Origin: an uncultured Prevotellaceae bacterium
GTDB taxonomy: Bacteria; Bacteroidota; Bacteroidia; Bacteroidales; Bacteroidaceae
Direction of reading: 5' to 3'
Assembly (NCBI GenBank): GCA_905202115.1
Contig: CAJKQZ010000009.1
Location: forward strand, 1 to 27,827
Length of the DNA: 27,827 nucleotides
The translations under genes were made by a program, and so were the position numbers. Positions 8,831 to 16,095 of this stretch are shown here, piece after piece. The notes beneath the pieces were generated by a model, which was given only the letters and a program-made list of their open reading frames with translations, was not told the DNA's origin and made no database searches. The first letter of the stretch is position 1; each line of letters starts with the position of its first letter.

Positions 8831-9021
8831 ATACCTTGCCGCAGGTGTTTGCAGACAAAAACAGTCTGTTTGCAAGTATTTGAAAATCAGCAAGTGTATA
8901 TGTAGCAAAAAATATGTCTGAGATATTTTAAATTATCTCAGACATATTTTCGATTATCTCCCTTGTATTTTCAATTTCCTGCGGGAAGTTTTTTAACTGC
9001 GAAAAAAAAAATTTTTTTTCG
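8831..9021 (+). repeat. A-type phased palindromic repeat, copy A3
   Basis: This full-length copy lies between the convergent araC-type gene and rng. The left arm (8831-8912) matches that of copy A2. Units start at 8913, 8934, 8955 and 8976 (TATGTCTGAGATA, TATCTCAGACATA, TATCTCCCTTGTA, TTCCTGCGGGAAG), with spacers TTTTAAAT, TTTTCGAT and TTTTCAAT. The left arm also carries CAGAC-AAAAACA-GTCTG, a small hairpin that is less regular in A2. The element ends in an A10/T8 run bounded by GCG and CGTAC. The spacer difference from A2 (TTTTAAAT against TTTTGAAT) shows the copies are not recent clones. Confidence 0.85.
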
Positions 9022-9272
9022 TACAGAAAGAATTTTTCAATGAGGTGCGCAAAACAAAAAAACGCCTCGTGGGTCCTATCGTCCCGATACACTGAATTTC
9101 CTTTTTTAGATTTACTGTAATTGTCAGAGGCATGCGCCGTATAATGAAAATAGGGAAAACATTTGCATCGCAGAAAGGGCTAAGAATAGTCCTTAGTCAT
9201 TGTTGAAATCTATACGATAAATTCCGCTAAATTTCTACCAAAACTTTATACAGGAACTTGATAAACACCTAT
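9022..9272. other. Intergenic stretch without a recognised gene
   Basis: About 250 bp between repeat A3 and the rng terminator holds no convincing reading frame. Two small inverted repeats can be seen: GAGG..GCG with CGCCTC around 9041-9069, and CTAAG-AATAGTC-CTTAG around 9180-9198. Neither is followed by a strong T run. The first could end araC transcripts that read through the repeat. No TAnnTTTG box was found on the plus strand. Confidence 0.4.
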
Positions 9273-9317
9273 AAAGCAAAGAACGAGATGATTTTATTTC
9301 ATCTCGTTCTTTGCTTT
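9273..9317 (-). terminator. Strong hairpin overlapping the end of rng
   Basis: A perfect 19-bp inverted repeat has arms at 9273-9291 and 9299-9317 and a 7-nt loop. The right arm lies inside the last codons of rng, and the stop codon is in the loop/stem junction. On the minus strand the downstream sequence is only weakly T-rich, so it may work as an RNA-stabilising 3' end as well as a terminator. Confidence 0.65.
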
Positions 9318-10868
9318 CAAATCTATTTCCGAGCCATTTGCATCTAAAAATTTATATTGCAAGAAAGAAAAACTCTGATTCGGAACAATCTTTATTCCTA
9401 ATCCGTACTTAAACTGCCATTGTGCCTTTACAGAAATAAAACCCTTTGTGATATAAGCTGCCACATAAGGATGAACTTGCAATGTAAAGCGTTTTATTCC
9501 CAATTTTGTAGAAAGCGTATCCACCTTGTCTCTCAAGGTGTCGACAAAAAGCAACGACGATTTTATTTTTCCTGAACCTCCGCAGGTCGGACAAGTTTCT
9601 TCAACCATTACATCCATTGCCGGCCTTACTCTCTGCCTGGTTATCTGCATAAGCCCGAACTTTGAAAGCGGCAATATATTATGGCGCGCTCTGTCACTTT
9701 CCATGTTATGACACATGCGCTCATATAACTTCTGTCTGTCCTCAGCAAGCGACATATCAATAAAATCAACGACGATAATTCCTCCCATATCGCGCAAACG
9801 CAACTGGCGTGCCAATTCGTCTGCCGCTCCGAGATTCACTTCAAGAGCATTGGCCTCCTGACCATCGCTCGTCTTTGCTCTGTTTCCGCTATTTACATCA
9901 ACAACATGCAAGGCCTCTGTATGTTCGATAATTAGATAGGCTCCTCTTTTATACGTAACTGTTTTGCCAAAAGCTGACTTTATTTGCTTCGTTACTGAAA
10001 AATTATCGAAAATAGGAATCTCTCCTTTATATAATTTTACGATATTCTTACTTTCGGGAGAAATCAGTTTGATATAAGCCGAAATTTCATTAAAAACGGC
10101 TTCATCGTTCACATAAATGCTTTCAAATGTAGGATTGAACAAGTCGCGTAACAAAGCTACAGCGCGACTTATTTCTTCATAAATAAGCAACGGACGTTTC
10201 TTGTTCACCAAAACCCGATTGAACGTATCATTGCTGCGCGAAAGCAAAACTTTCATTTCGCTGTCCAATTCGGCTACACGTTTTCCCTCGGCTACAGTCC
10301 TGACAATAACTCCAAAATTTTTAGGTTTTATGCTATATATCAACTGTTTTAAACGAGCACGTTCAGCATCCGACTTTATTTTGGAAGAAACAGAGACTTT
10401 ATCACCGAAAGGTATCAGAACTAAATTTCTTCCTGCAAATGAAAGTTCGCATGTAAGACGCGGACCTTTTGTTGATATCGGTTCCTTCGATATTTGTACC
10501 AGAATTTCATCGCCTGCTTTCAGTATTTCTCCTATCTGACCCTCTTTCGGCAAATCGGCAACAGGTTTCATCTTAAATTGCTCCAAAGGTTTTTGACTTC
10601 CGCTTATGAGAGCATTTACATATTTCTGTGCAGTATTGAATTGTGTGCCTAAATCGAGATAATGTAAGAAGGCTTCACGCTCGTAACCTACGTCTACAAA
10701 ACAAGCGTTAAGCGCCGGCAGAATCTTCTTTACCTTTGCAGCATAAATATTTCCCACCGCATTAGAATCCTCGCGCTTTTCACGTTGAAATTCAACCAGA
10801 CGCTTATCTTCTAAAAGTGCAATGGAAATATCTTTCGACTGAACATCTACGATTACTTCGCTTGTCAT
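9294..10868 (-). CDS. rng: Ribonuclease G/E family endoribonuclease
   Basis: This 524-aa protein is an RNase E/G-type endonuclease that cuts single-stranded AU-rich RNA in mRNA decay and rRNA maturation. It has an N-terminal S1-like RNA-binding region (about 36-135, VGNIYAAKVKKILPALNACF and LHYLD), a 5'-sensor/RNase H-like region, then the catalytic part. The metal-binding aspartates are readable as Asp324 in HVVDVNSG and Asp368 in IIVVDFIDM. The zinc-link CxxC is at Cys426-Cys429 (ETCPTCGGSGK). The long C-terminal scaffold of RNase E is missing, so RNase G is the better name. No promoter is evident directly upstream. The small basic gene and HU lie upstream on the same strand, with a good terminator between. 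Confidence 0.95.
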   Translation of the reverse strand: MTSEVIVDVQSKDISIALLEDKRLVEFQREKREDSNAVGNIYAAKVKKILPALNACFVDVGYEREAFLHYLDLGTQFNTAQKYVNALISGSQKPLEQFKMKPVADLPKEGQIGEILKAGDEILVQISKEPISTKGPRLTCELSFAGRNLVLIPFGDKVSVSSKIKSDAERARLKQLIYSIKPKNFGVIVRTVAEGKRVAELDSEMKVLLSRSNDTFNRVLVNKKRPLLIYEEISRAVALLRDLFNPTFESIYVNDEAVFNEISAYIKLISPESKNIVKLYKGEIPIFDNFSVTKQIKSAFGKTVTYKRGAYLIIEHTEALHVVDVNSGNRAKTSDGQEANALEVNLGAADELARQLRLRDMGGIIVVDFIDMSLAEDRQKLYERMCHNMESDRARHNILPLSKFGLMQITRQRVRPAMDVMVEETCPTCGGSGKIKSSLLFVDTLRDKVDTLSTKLGIKRFTLQVHPYVAAYITKGFISVKAQWQFKYGLGIKIVPNQSFSFLQYKFLDANGSEIDLKAKNEMK

Positions 10869-11031
10869 TATTTCGGTAAATAATTTTTATACCCTAAGTT
10901 TTTATTCGTCGTTCTTTATATTTACAATCTGATTCTATAATGAATAACTATATACTTTCAGGTCTAATTTAAATTCATTAATGCTGCTTATTATCTTATT
11001 TACAGCATTACACAATCAAAATTTAAAAAAT

Positions 11032-11086
11032 AAGAACAAACTACGCTCGGCTATATATTTTGTACAAGCGGACATAGTTTGTTCTT
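11032..11086 (-). terminator. Terminator after the 29-aa gene
   Basis: A perfect 12-bp inverted repeat (AAGAACAAACTA at 11032-11043 and TAGTTTGTTCTT at 11075-11086) lies 26 bp past the small gene's stop. On the minus strand it is followed by ATTTTTTAAATTTTG, a good T tract. The loop is about 31 nt, long for a classical terminator. Confidence 0.6.
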
Positions 11087-11112
11087 CGTCAATTAAATTG
11101 CAAAGAGCAACC

Positions 11113-11202
11113 TTACTTGCTCTTATGTCTATTCTTACGTAATCTTTTTTTACGTTTGTGCGTCGACATCTTATGTCTTTTTTTCTTCTTTCCGCTTGGC
11201 AT
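11113..11202 (-). CDS. 29-residue basic protein, AURKAIP1/COX24-like (probable small ribosomal protein)
   Basis: A complete ATG-to-TAA frame encodes a 29-residue peptide beginning MPSGKKKKRHKM and ending RKNRHKSK, with more than half of its residues Lys, Arg or His. Short proteins of this composition with the pattern HKMxxHKRKKRLRKNRHK are, as I recall, conserved in Bacteroidota and annotated as AURKAIP1/COX24 domain proteins. The domain is related to mitochondrial mS38 and mycobacterial bS22, both small ribosomal subunit proteins at the rRNA core. It lies 75 bp downstream of HU on the same strand and 244 bp upstream of rng, with a terminator after it. It is easily missed because of its length. 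A ribosomal role is inferred from the family. Confidence 0.8.
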   Translation of the reverse strand: MPSGKKKKRHKMSTHKRKKRLRKNRHKSK

Positions 11203-11243
11203 GGTTTTAAAGTTTTATTATGTTATTTATTATTATGCCTGTT

Positions 11244-11261
11244 ATAGTTTAATTAAACTAT
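11244..11261. repeat. 18-bp perfect palindrome between HU and the 29-aa gene
   Basis: ATAGTTTAATTAAACTAT is a perfect AT-rich palindrome 16 bp past the HU stop. As RNA it can form a 7-bp stem with an AATT loop but has no T run, so termination would be weak. It could equally be a protein-binding site for the downstream gene. Confidence 0.35.
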
Positions 11262-11277
11262 CTGTATCTCTAAAAAA

Positions 11278-11553
11278 CTATTTCTTAACCGAACTCACAA
11301 ATGTCTTTGCAGGTTTAAACGCCGGAATATTGTGTTCGGGAATAATAATCGTTGTATTCTTAGAGATGTTACGTGCTGTCTTCTGAGCACGTTTTTTGAG
11401 AATAAAGCTCCCGAAACCGCGAAGATAAACATTCTCACCTTCAGCGAGAGAATCTTTAACGGTTTCCATGAATGCTTCTACTGAAGTAAGCACTGTGGTT
11501 TTATCGATTCCTGTCTTCTTCGAAATTTCGTTTACTATTTCTGCTTTAGTCAT
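11278..11553 (-). CDS. hup: HU/IHF family nucleoid DNA-binding protein
   Basis: This 91-aa histone-like protein bends DNA as a dimer in the nucleoid. The sequence begins MTKAEIVNEISKKTGIDKTT, continues with FMETVKDSLAEGENVYLRGF, and contains the signature GSFILKKRAQKTARN followed by the beta-arm sequence IIIPEHNIPAFKPAKTF, with the intercalating proline position (IPEHNIPAF) intact. Length is normal for the family. A -7 box lies about 55 bp upstream. HU versus IHF subunit cannot be settled from sequence alone, but the single-gene context favours HU. The intergenic phased repeats found in this window are the type of bent DNA such proteins bind, though that link is speculation. Confidence 0.93.
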   Translation of the reverse strand: MTKAEIVNEISKKTGIDKTTVLTSVEAFMETVKDSLAEGENVYLRGFGSFILKKRAQKTARNISKNTTIIIPEHNIPAFKPAKTFVSSVKK

Positions 11554-11606
11554 AATCTGTTAATCGTTTTAATGTTATGATAAATCTATTCTGTCAAATT
11601 TGAATG

Positions 11607-11614
11607 CAAAGTTA
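11607..11614 (-). promoter_or_regulatory. -7 box of the HU gene promoter
   Basis: The minus strand reads TAACTTTG, matching TAnnTTTG. The predicted leader is about 47 nt. No -33 TTTG was found at the expected spacing. Confidence 0.5.
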
Positions 11615-11707
11615 TATTTTTATCTTGATATATAGAAATATGCATGAATCATTTTTGAAACAAAAAGAAGCGAAACACTCTTTTTACAAACCGTATAAAT
11701 GTGCCTT

Positions 11708-12622
11708 TCAATGATTATCTACATTTAAAGACTTCTTTTCGCCATATATTTGCATGAAATCTTTTGGGAACGGTAATTCAAAACGCAATAATTCTTTAGT
11801 TCGGGGATGATGAAAAACAAGACGATAAGCATACAGACAAAGATGTTCAAAGCATGTAGATTTTCTTCCGTATTTAATATCGCCACATATAGGATGACCT
11901 ATATCCTGCATATGAACCCTTATTTGATTCTTACGACCTGTTTCAAGACGCAACTCTACTAAAGAATAAGACTCATTCGATTTAATAACTTTGAAATGCG
12001 TCAAAGCATACTTGCCACCATTATCTATCGGGGAGCTGTAAGTAAAATAATCTTTATCATCCTTAAGCCAACTTTCTATAGAGCCATGCTGTTGCTCAAC
12101 CTTTCCTTCCACAAGCGCAATATACCTACGATCCGTTACTATTTCTTTCCATGAATTTTCAAAGACCTGCTCTATGCTAATATTTTTTGCATAAATCATA
12201 AGTCCCGAAGTATCTCTGTCAAGACGGTGCACAACATGAGACGTGCATTTCTGATGAGAAGCTTTCAGATAACTGTCGAGAATCGTTTTTACATTATATA
12301 TTTGGTGCGGTGCCGGCGCCGACAATATACCTGCGGCTTTTTCTATCACAATAATATCGCGATCTTCATATATTATCTTTACAAATTTATTATGCAGCAC
12401 AACTCCTGGCTTACGTTTACTTATTTCGACAACCATTCCCTGTTGCAAACAAAAATTGTATCGAGTCTCTATCCTTTTGTCTACCCTTACCCCTCCGTTG
12501 GCAAGAATTGCTTTTGCCTTAGTGCGGCTTGTTCCATTCAGCACTTTCTCTATAAAGGGCAAAAGCTCGCACTCTTGATGAACATTGAATACTGTGTATT
12601 TCGATTTCGTTGCATTAGGCAT
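11708..12622 (-). CDS. RluA-family RNA pseudouridine synthase
   Basis: This protein of about 304 aa isomerises uridine to pseudouridine in rRNA or tRNA. An N-terminal S4-like RNA-binding segment (RTKAKAILANGGVRVDKRIE) precedes the catalytic domain. The catalytic motif HRLDRDTSGLMIYA carries the conserved Asp, and the C-terminal RluA signature is GRKNQIRVHMQDIGHPICGD. The frame is open to an ATG at 12652, but that codon lies within the -7 box. The next ATG (12622, MPNATKSKY) leaves a leader of about 20 nt and is the likely start. RluA, RluC and RluD substrates cannot be separated here. The gene follows the clpB terminator and has its own promoter. Confidence 0.9.
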   Translation of the reverse strand: MPNATKSKYTVFNVHQECELLPFIEKVLNGTSRTKAKAILANGGVRVDKRIETRYNFCLQQGMVVEISKRKPGVVLHNKFVKIIYEDRDIIVIEKAAGILSAPAPHQIYNVKTILDSYLKASHQKCTSHVVHRLDRDTSGLMIYAKNISIEQVFENSWKEIVTDRRYIALVEGKVEQQHGSIESWLKDDKDYFTYSSPIDNGGKYALTHFKVIKSNESYSLVELRLETGRKNQIRVHMQDIGHPICGDIKYGRKSTCFEHLCLYAYRLVFHHPRTKELLRFELPFPKDFMQIYGEKKSLNVDNH

Positions 12623-12649
12623 AATTTCGGGGTATTTTATAACGACGTG

Positions 12650-12679
12650 CAAAGTTAGAAACTTTCCATAAAAAACAAA
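12650..12679 (-). promoter_or_regulatory. Promoter of the pseudouridine synthase gene (-33 and -7)
   Basis: Read on the minus strand, TTTG at 12679-12676 is followed after 18 bp by TAACTTTG at 12657-12650, close to the Bacteroidota consensus TTTG-N19-TAnnTTTG. The -33 element overlaps the foot of the clpB terminator hairpin. This is the most complete promoter in the window. Confidence 0.65.
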
Positions 12680-12720
12680 AAGGAAGAAATCGCTTTATCG
12701 CATTTACGATTTCTTCCTTT
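12679..12720 (-). terminator. Intrinsic terminator of clpB
   Basis: A perfect 14-bp inverted repeat (AAAGGAAGAAATCG at 12679-12692, CGATTTCTTCCTTT at 12707-12720) with a 14-nt loop lies 22 bp past the clpB stop. On the minus strand it runs into TTTTTGTTTTTT, a good T tract. Confidence 0.8.
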
Positions 12721-12742
12721 ACCATTCACATTCAAAACAAAT

Positions 12743-15349
12743 TCATTCGCTTTCGTTTCCGAAAATCAAATGTTCGTTGTCTGCGGTTACGTTAATAGGT
12801 TTTGTACGGTCTACCTCGCCGGCAAGAAGTTTTTTGCTCAAATTATTAAGCAATAGTTTCTGCAATGCTCTTTTCACAGGCCTTGCGCCGAATTCAGGAT
12901 CGAAGCCGGCCGAAGCAAGCAAGTCTATAGCCTTTTCCGAAACATTCAAAGTTATTTCCTGCTGCTTCAAAAGATTTGCGATACCGTTGATTTGCAAACG
13001 CACAATCTGCCTGATTTGTTCTTTTTCAAGAGGACGGAACATTATAATTTCATCTATCCTGTTCAGAAACTCAGGACGGATAGTTTTCTTGAGCATATCC
13101 ATAACATGATTCTTTGTATCATCAATGGCTTTCTCAAAATCGCGTCCTTGCTTGACTTTAAATTCATCGAAACGGCTCTGGATATACTGGCTGCCAAGAT
13201 TAGACGTCATTATTATTATGGTGTTCTTAAAATTAACAGTACGTCCTTTATTGTCGGTAAGCCTGCCGTCGTCGAGCACCTGCAGCAAAATATTGAAGAC
13301 ATCGGGATGAGCCTTTTCTATTTCATCAAACAGAACAACCGAATAAGGTTTGCGCCTCACGGCTTCCGTAAGCTGACCGCCTTCCTCGTAACCTACATAT
13401 CCCGGAGGGGCTCCGACAAGACGCGACACGCTGAACTTTTCCTGATATTCGCTCATATCAATACGTGTCATCATTGTTTCGTCATTAAACAGGTACTCCG
13501 CCAACGCTTTTGCGAGTTCTGTCTTTCCTACACCGGTTGTTCCGAGGAAGATAAACGAACCTATCGGTCGTTTAGGGTCCTGAAGACCGGCACGTGAGCG
13601 ACGCACAGCATCGGCAACGGCTTCTATAGCCTCATCCTGCCCTATAACCCGTTTGTGCAGTTCATCTTCAAGGTGTATAAGTTTATCGCGTTCGCTCTGA
13701 AGCATTCTGCTAACAGGGATTCCCGTCCAACGGCTAACGACATCGGCTATATCGTCCGGAGTCACCTCTTCTTTTATCGTGGCACTGTTGCCCTGGCATT
13801 TTTTAAGTTCCTCCTGAATATGTGCTATTTCATCGTTCAAAGCCTTTATCTTGCCGTAACGTATTTCGGCCACCTTTCCATAATCGCCGGAAAGTTCTGC
13901 CTTATCGGCTTCGAACCGCAACTGTTCTATCTGCAATTTGTTTTGCTGAATCTTGCTAAGAAAATCTCTTTCCGTCTGCCATTTGGCACGATAATCGGAA
14001 GCCCTTTCCTGCAATTCGGATATTTCTTTGTTCAGTTGCTCAAGTTTTTGTTCGTCCTTTTCACGTTTTATTGCCTCGCGCTCTATTTCCAATTGCTTTT
14101 CGTGGCGAACGATCTCATCCAGTTCCTCCGGCATCGAATCGCGTTCGATACGAAGTTTCGCTGCGGCCTCGTCCATAAGGTCGATAGCCTTGTCGGGAAG
14201 AAAGCGGTCGCTTATGTATCTGTCGGACAATTTTACGGCTGCTATCACGGCATCGTCCTGTATACGTACGCGATGATGATTTTCATACTTCTCTTTTATT
14301 CCGCGAAGTATGGATATAGAGTCCTCCACATCGGGCTCATTCACCATAACCGTCTGGAAACGGCGCTCGAGAGCTTTATCTTTTTCAAAGTATTTCTGAT
14401 ATTCATCGAGCGTGGTTGCACCTATGCTTCTAAGTTCCCCTCTCGCTAAAGCCGGTTTGAGGATATTAGCCGCGTCCATTGCGCCTTCGCTTTTTCCGGC
14501 TCCCACCAAAGTGTGTATCTCGTCGATGAAAAGTATTATCTTTCCGTCGGAATGCGTTACCTCATTGATAACCGACTTCAGACGTTCCTCAAATTCGCCT
14601 TTGTATTTCGCTCCGGCCACCAACGCTCCCATATCGAGCGAATACAATTCCTTTTCTTTCAGATTCTCGGGCACATCGCCTCGCATTACACGTTCGGCAA
14701 GTCCTTCCACTATGGCTGTTTTACCAGTACCCGGCTCTCCTATAAGTATAGGGTTGTTCTTCGTTCTGCGAGACAGTATCTGCAAGACACGACGAATCTC
14801 GTCATCTCGTCCTATTACGGGATCGAGTTTTCCCTGGCGGGCAGCTTCCACAAGATTACGGGCATATTTGGAAAGAGCCTGATAGGTATCCTCGCTCGAC
14901 TGGGAATTTACCTTATGTCCACCCCTCAATTCTTTAATGGCTTCAGCAAGGTTTTTAGAAGTAATGCCTGCATCTTTCAGAATTTGCGAGGCTGTACTTT
15001 TACTCTCGACGATAGACATGAGCATTGCCTCTATACCAACGAAATCATCACCGTTTTTCGAAGCGAAGCTCTCGGCCGCCAAAAGTATGTCATTGCTTTC
15101 TCTACTGAGATAAGGTTCTCCACCCGTCACACGGGGAAGATGCGTTATCTCCGCAGATATGCTACGCCTTATATTTTCCGAATCCGAGCCTAACTTGCTA
15201 AATATAAAGTTAGTCACGTTCTCTCCGGCCTCCATGACTCCCGCAAGCAAATGCACCGGCTCTATTGCCTGCTGCCCGTTGCGCGAAGCACTGTCTATGG
15301 CTCCGTTTATAGCCTCCTGGGCTTTTATTGTAAATTTTTTCAGGTCCAT
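12743..15349 (-). CDS. clpB: ATP-dependent disaggregase ClpB (Hsp100)
   Basis: This 868-aa AAA+ chaperone pulls proteins out of aggregates together with DnaK. Domains in order: the double Clp N-domain (1-145), NBD1 with Walker A GEPGTGKT (204-211) and Walker B FIDEIH (274-279), the coiled-coil middle domain (about 405-525, rich in Glu/Lys/Leu heptads) that is diagnostic of ClpB, and NBD2 with Walker A GTTGVGKT (603-610) and Walker B VLFDEIEKAH. The C-terminal sensor-2 motif GARPVKRAL follows. Length fits the family (857-870). It is monocistronic with a strong terminator. No CIRCE element or TAnnTTTG box was found upstream. A short palindrome at 15387-15401 is the only candidate control site. 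Confidence 0.97.
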   Translation of the reverse strand: MDLKKFTIKAQEAINGAIDSASRNGQQAIEPVHLLAGVMEAGENVTNFIFSKLGSDSENIRRSISAEITHLPRVTGGEPYLSRESNDILLAAESFASKNGDDFVGIEAMLMSIVESKSTASQILKDAGITSKNLAEAIKELRGGHKVNSQSSEDTYQALSKYARNLVEAARQGKLDPVIGRDDEIRRVLQILSRRTKNNPILIGEPGTGKTAIVEGLAERVMRGDVPENLKEKELYSLDMGALVAGAKYKGEFEERLKSVINEVTHSDGKIILFIDEIHTLVGAGKSEGAMDAANILKPALARGELRSIGATTLDEYQKYFEKDKALERRFQTVMVNEPDVEDSISILRGIKEKYENHHRVRIQDDAVIAAVKLSDRYISDRFLPDKAIDLMDEAAAKLRIERDSMPEELDEIVRHEKQLEIEREAIKREKDEQKLEQLNKEISELQERASDYRAKWQTERDFLSKIQQNKLQIEQLRFEADKAELSGDYGKVAEIRYGKIKALNDEIAHIQEELKKCQGNSATIKEEVTPDDIADVVSRWTGIPVSRMLQSERDKLIHLEDELHKRVIGQDEAIEAVADAVRRSRAGLQDPKRPIGSFIFLGTTGVGKTELAKALAEYLFNDETMMTRIDMSEYQEKFSVSRLVGAPPGYVGYEEGGQLTEAVRRKPYSVVLFDEIEKAHPDVFNILLQVLDDGRLTDNKGRTVNFKNTIIIMTSNLGSQYIQSRFDEFKVKQGRDFEKAIDDTKNHVMDMLKKTIRPEFLNRIDEIIMFRPLEKEQIRQIVRLQINGIANLLKQQEITLNVSEKAIDLLASAGFDPEFGARPVKRALQKLLLNNLSKKLLAGEVDRTKPINVTADNEHLIFGNESE

Positions 15350-15386
15350 ATCATTTCTTTTTTATGTTATTACTCATTTCACTGTT

Positions 15387-15401
15387 GTTTGTTTAACAAA
15401 C
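15387..15401. promoter_or_regulatory. Short palindrome upstream of clpB, possible operator
   Basis: GTTTGTTTAACAAAC is a 7-bp dyad around one central base, 38 bp upstream of the clpB start. It is not the CIRCE heat-shock operator (TTAGCACTC-N9-GAGTGCTAA). The position suits a promoter-proximal binding site, but the AT-rich context makes chance likely. Confidence 0.25.
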
Positions 15402-15708
15402 TGAACTGCTTAACAGACAGATTCAATTCTATATTTTCAAAAGCCATGCCAAACTATTATAAGCAGATCAAAGCACATAATTAATAACCTTTTCTTTATG
15501 CAAAGCAGCCATTTTCTTCATTCGTTTGCAAAGCACAACCCGCTTCAATATAAATTCAACGGGAAAAGCGACAGGGTTATCACTATAAAATCAAAAAAGA
15601 CTTTTCGTTGTTTTTCTCACATCGCCGCATTCAAGCCGTCTGTCGCAACTGCAAATGTCGTACTTCTGCTTCTGTAATGCCGGTTTCGGCATTGGACTTT
15701 TCAGAACA
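15402..15708. other. Intergenic stretch without a recognised gene
   Basis: About 300 bp between the clpB upstream region and the first MITE-like element shows no coding sequence, RNA gene or clear repeat. A short frame at 15608-15808 runs into the repeat and is not considered a gene. Confidence 0.4.
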
Positions 15709-15890
15709 TGACATTTTTGTCAGGTGTCCGCGCTTCCCGTCGGCAAAGGAAAAAACACTTCCCGCTTGTAGAAAAAATTATCTCAGACATATTTTGAATT
15801 ATCTCTGAGATATTTTAAAATATGTCTGAGATAATTTTTCGGACGATTTTTGCCGGTGTGAAAAAAACGACCTGACAAAATGTCAGGTCA
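15709..15890. mobile_element. 182-bp MITE-like element with phased palindromes, copy B1
   Basis: The element is bounded by terminal inverted repeats: TGACATTTTTGTCAGG on the left and CCTGACAAAATGTCA on the right, which is one A shorter than in copy B2. Inside lie CGGCAAA (15741-15747) and TTTGCCG (15850-15856), then the phased core: TATCTCAGACATA (15779), TATCTCTGAGATA (15800) and TATGTCTGAGATA (15821), with 8-bp spacers TTTTGAAT and TTTTAAAA. A related 13-mer CTTCCCGCTTGTA (15758) keeps the same 21-bp phase. Outer units 1 and 3 form 23-bp perfect arms (15773-15795 and 15817-15839). No transposase is present, so any mobility would depend on an enzyme encoded elsewhere. Copy B2 (20208-20389) has the same length. 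Confidence 0.75.
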
Positions 15891-15984
15891 GTGAAAAATT
15901 CTCCTTTTCCGCCACACGAATTATCTACAGATTCCAAAATCCGGAAAATACAGACATCAAAACATTATCCTTTCAGGAACAGAA

Positions 15985-16028
15985 AAAAGTAAGTCCGAGA
16001 TATTTTAAAATATTTCGGACTTACTTTT
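15985..16028. terminator. Two-unit phased palindrome, probable bidirectional terminator after cotH
   Basis: TAAGTCCGAGATA (15990-16002), the spacer TTTTAAAA and TATTTCGGACTTA (16011-16023) follow the same 13-8-13 rule as the other repeats but with a different half-site. The arms are about 22 bp with one mismatch. On the minus strand the hairpin runs into TTTTTTCTG, so it should end the cotH transcript. On the plus strand it runs into CTTTTAC. Confidence 0.65.
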
Positions 16029-16095
16029 ACACAATCGCAAGGAAATTCTTCTTACTGGCGCGGCCTGCAAAACATTGCCGCATAAATACGGCCCG

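Noticed and set aside
15350..15400. CIRCE or other heat-shock operator upstream of clpB
   Set aside because: The palindrome present does not match the CIRCE consensus in sequence or spacing.
15608..15808. Short plus-strand frame sharing the peptide SEHDIFVRCP and KTLPACRKNYL with a frame at 20038-20286
   Set aside because: The shared peptide comes from the repeated DNA of elements B1 and B2, not from a conserved gene. The frames start in unrelated sequence and run through palindromes.
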